From assembly GCA_017472255.1 (NCBI GenBank), contig JAFUQU010000011.1, positions 248,001 to 312,000 on the forward strand: a DNA stretch of 64,000 bases, read 5' to 3'. The notes under the pieces are model-generated. The model ran no database searches. It was not told the origin of the DNA and saw only the letters and a list, made by a program, of their open reading frames with translations. Source of the DNA: Clostridia bacterium (GTDB lineage: Bacteria; Bacillota; Clostridia; Oscillospirales; CAG-272). How positions within the stretch are numbered: the stretch's first letter is position 1; the number at the start of each line of letters is the position of its first letter. Made by a program: the position numbers and the translations under genes. Shown piece by piece: positions 7,026-16,087 of the stretch.

Positions 7026-9292
7026 GAATCAAATTCAACGTAGAGGGCATGAGCTGCGCCGCCTGCTCGGCATCCGTGGAAAAGGTCAGCAGTCGGGTGG
7101 AAGGCGTTACGAAGGCGGAGGTTAATCTGCTGGCGAAGACGCTGTTTGTGGAGACGGAAGCGGACACCCCCGAGCTTCGGGAGAAAATCTGCGCCGCCGT
7201 TGAACGCGCGGGCTTCTCGGCGACGCCCATGGACGAAAAAAAAGAAGAAAAACCAAAGGATGCTTCGCCCGACGAGAAGCAAAGTTCCCTGCGGGCGATG
7301 AAAATCCGGCTGTTTGTCTCCATCGGCTTCCTTGTGGTTTTAATGTATATCACCATGGGGCATATGATCGGTCTGCCGGTGCCGCACATTTTCCATGGAA
7401 CGGAGAATCTGCTGATATTCTCCTTTACCCAGTTTCTGTTGACGCTGCCGGTGCTCTACCTGAACCGCAAATTCTACATCGTTGGCTTCAAAGCGCTGGC
7501 GAACCGTTCGCCCAACATGGATTCGCTGGTGGCGGTAGGCTCGTCGGCGGCGGTGATTTATGGCATCGTGGCGATTTATATGATCGGCTGGGGGCTGGGG
7601 CACGGCGACCTCGCGCTGGCCGAAAGCTACGGCAGCAACCTGTATTTTGAATCGGCGGCGATGATTCTGACGCTGGTGACGGTGGGCAAATTCCTGGAGG
7701 AGCGCTCCAAGAACAAGACCGGCGCCGCCATCGAGCGGCTGACCAAGCTGGCGCCCGATACCGCCACCGTCGAGCGGAACGGCAGCTTGATCGAGGTGAA
7801 AACCTCCGACCTCATGGTGGGCGACGTGATCGTCATCCGCCCCGGACAGTCGCTGCCCGCCGACGGCGTGATCATCGACGGCAGCTCGTCGGTGGACGAA
7901 TCGGCGCTGACCGGCGAATCCATCCCCGTGGAAAAGGGCGTGGGCGACCGGGTGATGACCGCTTCCATCAACAAAAACGGCAGCTTCCGCTACCGCGCCG
8001 AAAAGGTCGGCGGCGAGACGGCGCTGGCGAAGATCATCGAGCTTGTTCGCGACGCGGGCGCAACCAAAGCCCCCATCGCCAAGCTGGCCGACCGGGTCAG
8101 CGGCGTGTTCGTGCCGATTGTCATGACCATCGCGGCGCTGGCGTTCGTATTCTGGCTGCTCATGGGCAAAACCTTTGATTTTGCCCTGTCCACCGGCATT
8201 TCGGTGCTGGTGATTTCCTGCCCCTGCGCGCTGGGATTGGCGACGCCGGTGGCCGTCACCGTATCGGTGGGACGGCTGGCCGAGCGGGGCATTCTCGTGA
8301 AATCGGCGGAGGCGCTGGAGATTCTGCACGACACGAAGACGGTGGCGCTGGATAAAACCGGAACCGTTACGGAGGGGCAGCCCACCGTAACCAACGTGCT
8401 TCCCGCCGGGGAAGAGCAGAATCTGCTGCGTGCGGCGGCGTCGCTGGAAGCCGCCAGCGAGCATCCGCTGGCCGAAGCCATCCGCACCTACACCGACAGC
8501 CGGGGCGTGAAGCCTGAACCGGTCGCCGATTTTGCGGCGGTGTCCGGACGGGGCATCGGCGGCAAAATCAACGGCAAGCCCTGCTTTGCGGGCAACGCCG
8601 CTTATCTGCGCGAGCTGTCCATACCCCTTCCGCCCGACATCGATGCCAGGCTGGACGCTCTGTCCGCCGAAGGCAAAACGCCCATGCTGTTCGCCGTGGA
8701 CGGCTCCTTCATCGGAATCATCGCGGTGGCGGATACCATCAAGCCCACCAGCCGTCACGCGGTGGAACTGCTCCATTCCATGGGCGTTGGAACCATGTTG
8801 CTCACCGGCGACAACGCCAAAACCGCCCGCGCCATCGCAAAGGAAGCGGGCATCGACGATGTGACCGCCGACGTGCTCCCGCAGGATAAAGAGCGGGTGG
8901 TGGCGTCCCTCCAGAGCGAGGGGGTTGTCACCTTCGTGGGCGACGGCATCAACGATTCGCCCGCCCTGACCCGCGCCGATGTGGGTATCGCCATCGGAAG
9001 CGGCACGGACGTTGCCATCGATTCGGCGGACATCGTGCTGATGAAAAACGATCTGAACGACGTTCCCGCTGCCATCGATTTCTCCCGCAAGACCATACGG
9101 AACATCCGTCAGAATCTGTTCTGGGCGTTCTTCTACAACACCCTCGGTATCCCGATTGCGGCGGGCGTGCTTTCGCCGCTGGGAATTACGCTAAGCCCCA
9201 TGCTGGGTTCGGCGGCCATGAGCCTGTCGTCGCTGTTCGTTGTGACCAACGCGCTGCGGCTTTACAAGACCAAATTCATCGATCAAAAATAA
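7022..9292 (+). CDS. copA: Copper-exporting P1B-type ATPase
   Basis: 756 residues. One N-terminal heavy-metal-associated domain carries GMSCAAC (residues 9-15). A charged linker (about 70-90) leads to eight predicted membrane helices, the actuator motif 'DESALTGES', the transmembrane metal site 'SCPCALG' (CPC near 400), phosphorylation loop 'DKTGT' (near 443), nucleotide-domain 'SEHPLAEAI' and hinge 'GDGINDSP' (near 640). All catalytic motifs are intact. It is predicted to pump Cu(I) out of the cytoplasm. A CopZ-like gene follows 14 bp later. No copper-responsive regulator (CsoR/CopY) lies nearby and the promoter is far upstream, so induction by copper is not apparent here. Confidence 0.95.
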   Translation: MRIKFNVEGMSCAACSASVEKVSSRVEGVTKAEVNLLAKTLFVETEADTPELREKICAAVERAGFSATPMDEKKEEKPKDASPDEKQSSLRAMKIRLFVSIGFLVVLMYITMGHMIGLPVPHIFHGTENLLIFSFTQFLLTLPVLYLNRKFYIVGFKALANRSPNMDSLVAVGSSAAVIYGIVAIYMIGWGLGHGDLALAESYGSNLYFESAAMILTLVTVGKFLEERSKNKTGAAIERLTKLAPDTATVERNGSLIEVKTSDLMVGDVIVIRPGQSLPADGVIIDGSSSVDESALTGESIPVEKGVGDRVMTASINKNGSFRYRAEKVGGETALAKIIELVRDAGATKAPIAKLADRVSGVFVPIVMTIAALAFVFWLLMGKTFDFALSTGISVLVISCPCALGLATPVAVTVSVGRLAERGILVKSAEALEILHDTKTVALDKTGTVTEGQPTVTNVLPAGEEQNLLRAAASLEAASEHPLAEAIRTYTDSRGVKPEPVADFAAVSGRGIGGKINGKPCFAGNAAYLRELSIPLPPDIDARLDALSAEGKTPMLFAVDGSFIGIIAVADTIKPTSRHAVELLHSMGVGTMLLTGDNAKTARAIAKEAGIDDVTADVLPQDKERVVASLQSEGVVTFVGDGINDSPALTRADVGIAIGSGTDVAIDSADIVLMKNDLNDVPAAIDFSRKTIRNIRQNLFWAFFYNTLGIPIAAGVLSPLGITLSPMLGSAAMSLSSLFVVTNALRLYKTKFIDQK

Positions 9293-9305
9293 AGGAGATA
9301 TCACC

Positions 9306-9506
9306 ATGAAAAAGACACTGAAAATCGACGGTATGCACTGCATGAACTGCGTCAAGCGGGTTGAGAAGGCGCTGAGCGCCCTCGGTTGCACGGTAAGCGT
9401 TGACCTGAAGGCGGGCACCGCTGTGGTAGAAGCCGCTTCTCTCGACGACGCTTCGCTGAAGAACGCCGTGGAAGATCTGGGCTTCGACGTGCTGTCCATC
9501 GGCTGA
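9306..9506 (+). CDS. copZ: CopZ-like heavy-metal chaperone
   Basis: 66 residues, a single heavy-metal-associated ferredoxin-like domain, with metal site 'GMHCMNC' (residues 9-15). It starts after AAAGGAGAT. The product would carry Cu(I) to CopA encoded immediately upstream. It shares its last base with the flippase start. Confidence 0.88.
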   Translation: MKKTLKIDGMHCMNCVKRVEKALSALGCTVSVDLKAGTAVVEAASLDDASLKNAVEDLGFDVLSIG

Positions 9507-11053
9507 TGACGCGCACCAAATCGCGCGGGGAAAACTCCGTAAAGAACAGCCTGTTTGCCATTGTGGGACAGGCTGTCTCGCTGATATTCGGCTTTGTCAC
9601 CCGCATCTGGTTCGTCCGGGAGCTGGGCGAGGCGTATTTAGGCGTCAACGGCGTGTTCTACTCGGTGCTGTCGCTGCTGTCGCTGACGGAGCTTGGCATG
9701 GGCAGCGCCATCACCTTCGCCCTCTACCGCCCCATCGCCGACGGGGACGAAAAGCGCATCGGGGAGATTATGAATCTTTACGCCTGCGCCTATCGGATTG
9801 TGGCGGGGCTGGTTATGCTGCTGGGATTGGCGCTGCTGCCGTTCCTCGGGTGGATTACCCGGGAGGTGCCGCAGGTGGAGCACATGACGCTGATTTACCT
9901 GCTGTTCCTCGTCAACTCGGCGGCGACCTACCTTTTTTCCTATAAGCGGGCGCTGATTACGGCGTCCCAGCAGGACTGGCGGAATACGATCAACACCTGC
10001 GCTTTTTCGATTTTGCAGAATGTGGTGCAGCTTCTGCTGATTATCACAACCCGCAGCTTTGTGCTTTATCTGGCGGCGCAGCTTGTCTGCACGCTGGCGT
10101 CCAATCTGGCGATTTCGCATTCGGCGGGGAAGATGTTCCCCTATCTGCGCACCGTGAAGGGTCTGCCCGACCGCGAAACCACGGGAAGCATCCTGCAAAA
10201 CGTGAAGGCGATGTTCGTCAACCGCTTCGGGAGCATCGCCGTCACGGGCACGGACAACCTGCTCATCGCGTCCATCGACGTGATTCTGGTGGGCGTATAT
10301 TCCAACTATTTGATGGTATTGCAGACAATCCAGACCATTCTGACTAAAGTAGTGGAAGCCGTCACCGCCAGCGTGGGCAACCTGATCGCCAGCGAAACCG
10401 GCGAAAAGCGGCTGGACGTTTATCGGGACATCACCTTCGCAGTGGCGTGGCTTTACGGCTTCTCCGCCATCGCGCTGGACACCATGTCCACCCGCTTCAT
10501 CACGCTGGCGTTCGGCGAAAACATGGAGCTTGTGCAGGCGGCGGTACACATCATGTGCGTCAACTTCTACCTGAACGGCATCCGCCAGCCCAACCTGATG
10601 TACATCAACGCCGCCGGACTGTTCCGCCCGATTCGCTGGAAGGGCTTCGTGGAAGCGGCGGTAAATCTGGGTGTGTCGGCGCTGTTCCTGTGGAGTGGCA
10701 TGGGGCTGTTCGGCGTGCTGCTGGGAACGACGGTGTCCCATATCGCCACCAGCCTGTGGTGGGAGCCGTGGTGCGTCCAGCGCCACTGCCTCGGCAGGGG
10801 CGCGGCGGCGGGATTTGCCAGGCAGAATCTGATCTGCGCGCTGGTGCTGGCGCTGACCTGGTGGGGCACTTACGCGCTCTGCGCCATGCTGCCCGGCGGT
10901 TGGCTGGGATTTTTCGGCGCGGCGGCGGTGACGGCGATTCTGCCCAACGCTGTGTTCACGGCGGTCTACCATCGCAGCGAACCGTTCGCGTTCTTCGTCG
11001 GCATTCTGAAGCGGATACTTGGAAAATTCAAACGGAAGGGTCTGCCGCAATAG
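9506..11053 (+). CDS. Polysaccharide/oligosaccharide flippase (MOP superfamily, Wzx-like)
   Basis: 515 residues with about 12-14 predicted membrane helices. The start 'SVKNSLFAIVGQAVSLIFGFVTRIWFVRELGEAYLG' (here in parts) and 'LLSLTELGMGSAITFALYRPIADGDEKRIG' follow the lipid-linked oligosaccharide exporter pattern, including the helix-1 basic N-terminus. It probably moves undecaprenyl-linked sugar units across the membrane. It is the last gene of the 4.4-11 kb operon. Its stop codon sits inside the loop of the terminator hairpin. No glycosyltransferase partner is adjacent on the same strand. Confidence 0.82.
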   Translation: MTRTKSRGENSVKNSLFAIVGQAVSLIFGFVTRIWFVRELGEAYLGVNGVFYSVLSLLSLTELGMGSAITFALYRPIADGDEKRIGEIMNLYACAYRIVAGLVMLLGLALLPFLGWITREVPQVEHMTLIYLLFLVNSAATYLFSYKRALITASQQDWRNTINTCAFSILQNVVQLLLIITTRSFVLYLAAQLVCTLASNLAISHSAGKMFPYLRTVKGLPDRETTGSILQNVKAMFVNRFGSIAVTGTDNLLIASIDVILVGVYSNYLMVLQTIQTILTKVVEAVTASVGNLIASETGEKRLDVYRDITFAVAWLYGFSAIALDTMSTRFITLAFGENMELVQAAVHIMCVNFYLNGIRQPNLMYINAAGLFRPIRWKGFVEAAVNLGVSALFLWSGMGLFGVLLGTTVSHIATSLWWEPWCVQRHCLGRGAAAGFARQNLICALVLALTWWGTYALCAMLPGGWLGFFGAAAVTAILPNAVFTAVYHRSEPFAFFVGILKRILGKFKRKGLPQ

Positions 11054-11063
11054 CGGCAGACCC
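11038..11063 (+). terminator. Terminator hairpin at the operon end
   Basis: An 11-bp perfect stem (11038-11048 with 11053-11063, GGGTCTGCCGC/GCGGCAGACCC) has a 4-base loop that contains the start of the flippase stop codon. The T-rich tail is weak. Confidence 0.65.
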
Positions 11064-11095
11064 TCAAAGTTTATTCCGGCGTTTCGGGCATATGC

Positions 11096-12448
11096 TTATT
11101 TCCAGAATTCAAGCAGTTTTGCCAGCTCGGATTGAATCGTTTGTTCATAGTCTGCCATCAGCAGCGGGGCAGCGCCGGATTTGTACCAGATATCGCTGGA
11201 AATGTCATCCACTAATTCCGTGCCAACCCTGAAAAATTCGGAGTAAGGCGGAACCAGCGAGCCGGCGACAATTTTCAGCATGGAAGCCGTGTCCTTGCTC
11301 CGCATACCATCCTGCTCCAACAGACCTTCCCAGAAGGCGGGAACCACACTCTTTTTTCCTTCGCAGGCCATGGCGTCCAGAATCAGGCCGTGCAGCTTGA
11401 CATCGACGCTGGTCACAGGAATGCAGGCGATTGTGCCGCCTTCCCAGACGCTGCTATAATAGGATTCCTGATTTTCGTCGTATTTCGGGAAGGGAACCAA
11501 GCTGTATTCAAAATCCAGCCCGGCATAGGAGGGGAGCTGGTAGATTCCCGACTGCACAAACAGAGCGCCGCCGGATGGGAAAGCATCCGCCTCATCGTCG
11601 GCTGCGTAGAGCACATCCGACAGCTTCTCCACCACATCGCAGAAGCGCTCGTCAGCCCGGTCGAAGGCAATAGTGTTCTCCTCTTTTTGGAAGAACATCT
11701 CGCCGCTGCCGGTGAGAAAACTCTGCACATTCTGCCCGCTCTGGCAGTAACCGACGATATTGCCGTTCAGGTCAGCGGCGGCGGTTATGTACCGATGGAA
11801 TTCGTCCAGCGTCCAATTGCCCTCGCGGACGAGATTATAGGGAAGCTTCAGCTTCAAATCCTCCATCAAATCACAGTTGAACACCAGAACGTTGGCGGCA
11901 TCGCAAACCGTCAGGTTGGCGCTGCCTGCCGCGCCATACGTCATGCCGTAAAAGCTCAGCGCGTCGTTGAAGCTCTGATACCACCAGGGCTGATCGAGCT
12001 GGACGGTATCGATTTCGTTGAGATTGTAAAAAAAGCCTTCACGAATCGTCAACGCCGCCCCGCTCAGGGGGATGAACATGGCATCATACTGCGTTTCTCC
12101 CGCCAAAATCAGGGGGCGCAGGACTTTTGTTACAGCGTTGAATTCGGGGGTTTCCTCAACGATCGTTTCGCTGATCACAATATCAAGCTGCTGTTCAACC
12201 AGCCGATTCCGGGTGTAAATCGCATCGTCCAGCGTTTCGCCGGTAAGCTCCTCCCGCTCCATGGCGCTGTGCAGACCGTCAAAATCATTCATGTTGAGGA
12301 TACGAAATTCCGCGCCGCCATAGCCCTCTGATGGGTAGGGATAAGCATAGTCAAAGTCATAAAAAACAGAATCATCCTCGGAATTGCAGGACGCCAGCGT
12401 CAATGCTGCCAGCGCAGCCAGCAGAAGCAGAGAAATCGCTTTTTTCAT
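11096..12448 (-). CDS. Extracellular solute-binding-like lipoprotein, no adjacent permease
   Basis: 450 residues from the start at 12448. The signal peptide ends in a lipobox 'ALTLASC', so the mature protein is lipid-anchored. Family features shared with the proteins at 41801 and 56678 include 'GAEFRILN', 'GETLDDAIYTRNRLVE', 'QLDQPWWYQSFN' and 'EGNWTLDEFHRY'. This resembles type-1 extracellular sugar-binding proteins of ABC importers, but no permease or ATPase is nearby. A longer in-frame start at 12481 would put eleven residues before the signal peptide and is rejected. It is co-transcribed with the upstream glycosyltransferase (ATGA overlap), an unusual pairing. Confidence 0.72.
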   Translation of the reverse strand: MKKAISLLLLAALAALTLASCNSEDDSVFYDFDYAYPYPSEGYGGAEFRILNMNDFDGLHSAMEREELTGETLDDAIYTRNRLVEQQLDIVISETIVEETPEFNAVTKVLRPLILAGETQYDAMFIPLSGAALTIREGFFYNLNEIDTVQLDQPWWYQSFNDALSFYGMTYGAAGSANLTVCDAANVLVFNCDLMEDLKLKLPYNLVREGNWTLDEFHRYITAAADLNGNIVGYCQSGQNVQSFLTGSGEMFFQKEENTIAFDRADERFCDVVEKLSDVLYAADDEADAFPSGGALFVQSGIYQLPSYAGLDFEYSLVPFPKYDENQESYYSSVWEGGTIACIPVTSVDVKLHGLILDAMACEGKKSVVPAFWEGLLEQDGMRSKDTASMLKIVAGSLVPPYSEFFRVGTELVDDISSDIWYKSGAAPLLMADYEQTIQSELAKLLEFWK

Positions 12449-13674
12449 ATGGTATCGTTCCTTTCCTCGATATTTTCGCAAAACAGCTGCAGATACCGCT
12501 GACTGTCATAGTCCTCGGCACACCTGCGCGCGGCGTCTGCCGCTTCTGCGGCAAATGCCGGATCGTCGTGCAGACGTTCCGCCATCCCGTCAATTGCCTT
12601 TGCCAGCGAGGTCACATAGCCAAGCCCCCGCTTGACGGTGACGCAGGCGTCGGGCATGGCGTTCCGCAGCCCCGCCGTGTACTCGCCAACCGTATCCGCG
12701 TCGCTGACGATCAGCGGCAGCCCGGAAGCCATCACCTCCAGCACAGGCAGTCCGGCGGGCTTCTCGGTCAGCGACGGCACCACGGCGAAATCCGCCCGGG
12801 CGAAGAATCGCGCCGCCGAAGCGGTTCGAACGCTGCCCACGAAGACGATCTTTCCCTCGGGAGCGGCGGCTTCCAGCTCCTCGCGGTACTCGTCCCGCAG
12901 CTCCTTGCCGTACTGGGACGCGCCCACGATCAGCAGCTTGAGCCGCGTTTTGCCGTAAGTCGTCTGCCCCATGGCCTTGATCAGCTCCAGAACGCCCTTT
13001 TCCGGGGTCAGACGTCCCACGAAGATGCCGAGGATATCCCCCGATTCCAGCCCATACTTAGCCCGCTTTTCGTCCCGGATATCCGCGTAGCGCGCCCGGT
13101 CGAACAGGCTCATATCCACGCAGTCGTGGAGCAGGGAAGAACGCTTGGCGGGAACGCCCACCGCCAGCGCTTCCCGGCGAAGCGCTTCGCTGGGGAACAG
13201 GAAGCGCCTGACGCATCGATAAGCACGGGGCGCGTCGGGATGCTCCTCGCCGAAGAAGCGTCCGTAGGCGTGGAGAATCATCTGCTTTTTGCCGAAAATT
13301 TTGTAAAGCGGGCGCGCCAGCTCAAAGCAGTTCTCCAGCAGAATCTCGTCGAAGGCTTCGCCGCCCACCGCCTTTTTGATGGCGCGCACATAATCCCAGC
13401 GAACCGGGGTCACGCTGCCGAATTTCTTTCGAACGGCGCATTCCAGCCGATTGGACGGCGGTTCGGAGCGGGTGGTGTCGGTATAAACGAAGCGGGTGTG
13501 GGCGTAGGCGGCGCTGTCGGCGGTGCGCTCGTCCCGGCGGGAAAGGACGGTGATCTCCCACGGCTTGGGCGCGGCTTCGTTGCAGCGAATCAGGATTTCG
13601 GTCAGGCGCTCCACGCTGCCGCCGCGTGTGGGCGGCATGGCGTAATGGGGCGGCATGATGATGAGAAGTTTCAT
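12445..13674 (-). CDS. Glycosyltransferase family 4
   Basis: 409 residues with a GT-B fold. The N-terminal 'MPPTRGGSVERLTE' is the acceptor-domain glycine-rich loop. The C-terminal donor domain has 'GIFVGRLTPEKGVLELIKAM', 'LLIVGASQYG', 'IVFVGSVRT' and the E-x7-E-like motif 'PSLTEKPAGLPVLEVMASGLP' (shown in parts). It would transfer a nucleotide-sugar-derived residue to a lipid or glycan on the cytosolic side. First gene of a two-gene operon with the lipoprotein at 11096. The sugar and acceptor are unknown. Confidence 0.85.
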   Translation of the reverse strand: MKLLIIMPPHYAMPPTRGGSVERLTEILIRCNEAAPKPWEITVLSRRDERTADSAAYAHTRFVYTDTTRSEPPSNRLECAVRKKFGSVTPVRWDYVRAIKKAVGGEAFDEILLENCFELARPLYKIFGKKQMILHAYGRFFGEEHPDAPRAYRCVRRFLFPSEALRREALAVGVPAKRSSLLHDCVDMSLFDRARYADIRDEKRAKYGLESGDILGIFVGRLTPEKGVLELIKAMGQTTYGKTRLKLLIVGASQYGKELRDEYREELEAAAPEGKIVFVGSVRTASAARFFARADFAVVPSLTEKPAGLPVLEVMASGLPLIVSDADTVGEYTAGLRNAMPDACVTVKRGLGYVTSLAKAIDGMAERLHDDPAFAAEAADAARRCAEDYDSQRYLQLFCENIEERNDTI

Positions 13675-13716
13675 AAAATCACACTTTCAGGGTAAAATAG
13701 AGAACAGATTATATTA

Positions 13717-13745
13717 ATCATAGCATACTTTCGGATGATCGTCAA
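13717..13745 (-). promoter_or_regulatory. Sigma-A promoter of the glycosyltransferase-lipoprotein pair
   Basis: On the minus strand -35 TTGACG (13740-13745) and -10 TATGAT (13717-13722) with a 17-bp spacer, ending 43 bp before the start at 13674. Confidence 0.7.
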
Positions 13746-13761
13746 GGGGTTTGACAAGAAA

Positions 13762-13785
13762 AAGGGCTGCGCTGGCGCAGCCCTT
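13762..13785 (-). terminator. hpf terminator
   Basis: Stem AAGGGCTGCGC/GCGCAGCCCTT (13762-13772 with 13775-13785), followed on the minus strand by TTTCTTG. It lies 10 bp after the hpf stop. Confidence 0.85.
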
Positions 13786-13794
13786 GGAATCGTA

Positions 13795-14322
13795 TCATTT
13801 CAGAGTCGGCTCGATCAGACCGTAGTCGCCGCCGTTACGCTTGTAAACCACGTTGGTTTCGCCGCTGTCGCCGTTCTGGAAGACGAAGAAATCGTGTCCC
13901 AGCAGGTTCATCTGGAGGATGGCTTCCTCGGGGGTCATGGGCGTGAGCGGGAAGCTCTTGCGGCGGATGACCAGCTCATCGTCATCGGGAGCAGGCTCCG
14001 GCTCGGCGTAGAAATCGGAGAGAGCGCCGTCGCGCAGACGCTTTTCAAGACGGGTCTTGTTTTTGCGGATCTGACGCTCGATGGATTCAAGGGCCAGATC
14101 AAGGGCACTGCGGAAGGTGGCTTCGCTCTCCTCGCCGCGATAGATCATGCCGGCCGAGGTAATCGTGATTTCAACCCGCTCATGGCCGCGCTGCTTGGAG
14201 AGCTTGACCGTGGCGGAAGCATCGTCCTTGAAGTACTTGTCGTAACGGGCGAGCTTTGTTTCGGCGATGGGTTTGAAATCCTCGGGCACGTTAATCTGTC
14301 TGCCAACGAATGTTGTCTTCAT
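13795..14322 (-). CDS. hpf: Long-form ribosome hibernation promoting factor
   Basis: 175 residues from the start at 14322 (MKTTFVGRQINVPEDF), which has AAAGGTGG upstream; an in-frame ATG at 14364 adds unrelated residues. The N-terminal HPF/RaiA domain (1-95) includes 'KLARYDKYF' and 'VEITITSAGMIYRGEE'. The C-terminal dimerisation domain (from about 120) has 'KSFPLTPMTPEEAILQMNLLGHDFFVF'. This long form drives 100S ribosome dimer formation in stationary phase. It has its own promoter and terminator, and is divergent from the uracil permease gene. Confidence 0.95.
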   Translation of the reverse strand: MKTTFVGRQINVPEDFKPIAETKLARYDKYFKDDASATVKLSKQRGHERVEITITSAGMIYRGEESEATFRSALDLALESIERQIRKNKTRLEKRLRDGALSDFYAEPEPAPDDDELVIRRKSFPLTPMTPEEAILQMNLLGHDFFVFQNGDSGETNVVYKRNGGDYGLIEPTLK

Positions 14323-14393
14323 ACGGATATACCACCTTTTTATTGAATTCGCTTCGGGGGTCAAGCCGTCGGGCTTTTTTCCTCTGCATCTAT

Positions 14394-14422
14394 ATTATAC
14401 CACAGATCGCCGAAAAAATCAA
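14394..14422 (-). promoter_or_regulatory. Sigma-A promoter of hpf
   Basis: Minus-strand -35 TTGATT (14417-14422) and -10 TATAAT (14394-14399), spacer 17 bp, preceding a leader of about 65 bases. Confidence 0.75.
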
Positions 14423-14562
14423 TAAGAAACCGTGAATTTTCTTAAAATCCTTTAGAAATTCTGCCCAGATGAAACGAAGGCGGAATGAATAAAGTATGAG
14501 CAATGGGCGCGATTTGTCAATAATTGACGAAAAAACTATGAACATTTCTGCGAATCTGACTA

Positions 14563-14591
14563 TTTACAATCGAATTTCATCGTGATATAAT
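14563..14591 (+). promoter_or_regulatory. Sigma-A promoter of the uracil/xanthine permease gene
   Basis: -35 TTTACA (14563-14568) and -10 TATAAT (14586-14591), spacer 17 bp. A near-palindrome TTGTCAATAATTGACGA (about 14514-14530) lies 35 bp upstream and might be a regulator site. The leader holds only a small hairpin (CTGTT/AACAG), and no recognisable riboswitch. Confidence 0.7.
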
Positions 14592-14644
14592 ATACTCAAT
14601 TTGGGCTGTTCGTAAACAGATTTTATCAAAGAAAGGAACGTACT

Positions 14645-16030
14645 ATGAACATTCTCTCAAAGCTCAATCTGCTCCTGTTCCCGGGTTCAAAGGAATACCC
14701 GAAGAACGGCGCGCTCAAGACCTTCACCCTCGGTCTTCAGCACGCTTTCGCCATGTCCTGCGCCACGATTCTCGTGCCGCTGCTGACCGGTCTTGACGTG
14801 GGCGTCGCCCTCTTTGCGGCGGGCGTGGGAACCCTGATCTTCCACCTCTGCACCGGCGGCAAAATGCCCACCTTCCTTGGAAGCTCCTTCGCCTTCATCA
14901 CGGCACTTCAGGCCGTTATCGGCACGGAAACGAGCTTCGACCCCGATTTCGGCGCGACCCAGACCGAGCGCATTGCCTCCGCCATGGGCGGCATCGTTGT
15001 TGCCGGCGCGTTCTATCTCGTGCTGGCGCTGCTGATCAAATTTTTCGGCAGCAAGTTTATCGATAAACTCTTCCCGCCCGTTGTTCGCGGCGTGGGAATC
15101 GCCATCATCGGTCTGAATCTGGCCAGCGCCGCCATTGACAACATTCAGTCCAACAACGGCTTTGAGATGTTCTCGGCAGGCTATTATTGGAGCTGGATTC
15201 TGGCGCTGATCACCTGCGTGCTGGCTATCGTGCTGTCCAGCTACGGCAAGGGCATGGTTAAGCAGTCCAGTATCGTTATTGCGCTGTTCGCGGGCTATGT
15301 GCTGACCCTGATCGTCTCCCTTACCGGTCTCGCGCCTGAGGGACTGATGAATCTGGGCGCCATTTCCAGCCACAGCTGGTTCGAGGTTCCCGCCTTCGTC
15401 CTGCCCCGGTTCAATCTGAAAGCCGTCGGCATGATTGCGCCCATCGCCATCGTAACCTGCGTTGAGCACGTGGGCGACGTGTACGCCAACGGCGCGGTTG
15501 TCGGCAGAAACTTCACTCAGGATCCCGGTCTGCACCGCACCATGCTGGGCGACGGTCTGGCAACGCTGGTTGCCGGTCTGTTCGGCGGTCCCGCAAACAC
15601 CACCTATTCGGAGAACACCGCCGTTCTGGCGGCTACCGGCAACTACAACCCGGTAACGCTGCGCGTGGCGGCTGTCATTGCCATCGTGATTTCCTTCTTC
15701 GGCAAAGCCATCGGCGTGGTGGAAACCGTTCCGAACTGCGTGCTGGGCGGCGCGTGCATCGTGCTGTACGGCATGATTTCGTCCGTCGGTCTGCGCACGC
15801 TGGTTGAAAACCACGTGGACTTCACCAAGAACCGCAACCTGTCCATCGCGGCTGTCATGCTTGTGCTGGCAATGGGCGGCGCTGTTATCGGCGGCGCAAG
15901 CTTCAGCTTCAGCGGCATCGGTCTGGGCATCATCGCGGGCATTCTGCTGAACCTGCTTCTCCCCGAGTCCGCGGAGAAGGGTCTGGCTCATTCGGTTCCC
16001 GAAGATGAGATTGTAAGCGAAAAGAAATAA
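14645..16030 (+). CDS. uraA: Uracil/xanthine permease, NCS2 family
   Basis: 461 residues with about 14 membrane segments. '[24 protein letters not shown]' near the start (parts), '[14 protein letters not shown]', '[19 protein letters not shown]' (NCS2 carboxylate helix) and '[22 protein letters not shown]' are diagnostic of the NAT/NCS2 nucleobase symporters. '[11 protein letters not shown]' matches the uracil branch better than the xanthine one (QN.G....T.V), so proton-coupled uracil uptake is the best guess. Start after GAAAGGAAC. Single-gene transcription unit with its own promoter and terminator. Confidence 0.88.
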   Translation: MNILSKLNLLLFPGSKEYPKNGALKTFTLGLQHAFAMSCATILVPLLTGLDVGVALFAAGVGTLIFHLCTGGKMPTFLGSSFAFITALQAVIGTETSFDPDFGATQTERIASAMGGIVVAGAFYLVLALLIKFFGSKFIDKLFPPVVRGVGIAIIGLNLASAAIDNIQSNNGFEMFSAGYYWSWILALITCVLAIVLSSYGKGMVKQSSIVIALFAGYVLTLIVSLTGLAPEGLMNLGAISSHSWFEVPAFVLPRFNLKAVGMIAPIAIVTCVEHVGDVYANGAVVGRNFTQDPGLHRTMLGDGLATLVAGLFGGPANTTYSENTAVLAATGNYNPVTLRVAAVIAIVISFFGKAIGVVETVPNCVLGGACIVLYGMISSVGLRTLVENHVDFTKNRNLSIAAVMLVLAMGGAVIGGASFSFSGIGLGIIAGILLNLLLPESAEKGLAHSVPEDEIVSEKK

Positions 16031-16043
16031 AGCGAAATATAGG

Positions 16044-16073
16044 GAAGCGTCCGCGCAAGCGGACGCTTCTTTT
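16044..16073 (+). terminator. Terminator of the permease gene
   Basis: Stem GAAGCGTCCGC/GCGGACGCTTC (16044-16054 with 16059-16069) with a GCAA tetraloop, followed by TTTT. Confidence 0.9.
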
Positions 16074-16087
16074 CATATATTTATTAT

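Noticed and set aside
7340..8776. A 478-residue minus-strand frame inside copA
   Set aside because: Antisense shadow of an intact P-type ATPase; no start signals or recognisable motifs.
12331..13695. A 454-residue plus-strand frame opposite the glycosyltransferase gene
   Set aside because: Its composition is that of an antisense shadow (rich in Arg, Gly, His and Gln), and the minus strand has a clear GT4 gene with promoter.
14592..14644. Possible riboswitch in the leader of the nucleobase permease gene
   Set aside because: Only a 5-bp hairpin fits in the short leader, too small for a purine or pyrimidine sensing RNA.
14687..15991. A 434-residue minus-strand frame opposite the nucleobase permease gene
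   Set aside because: His/Gln/Asp-rich antisense translation with no ribosome site; the plus strand encodes a full NCS2 permease.
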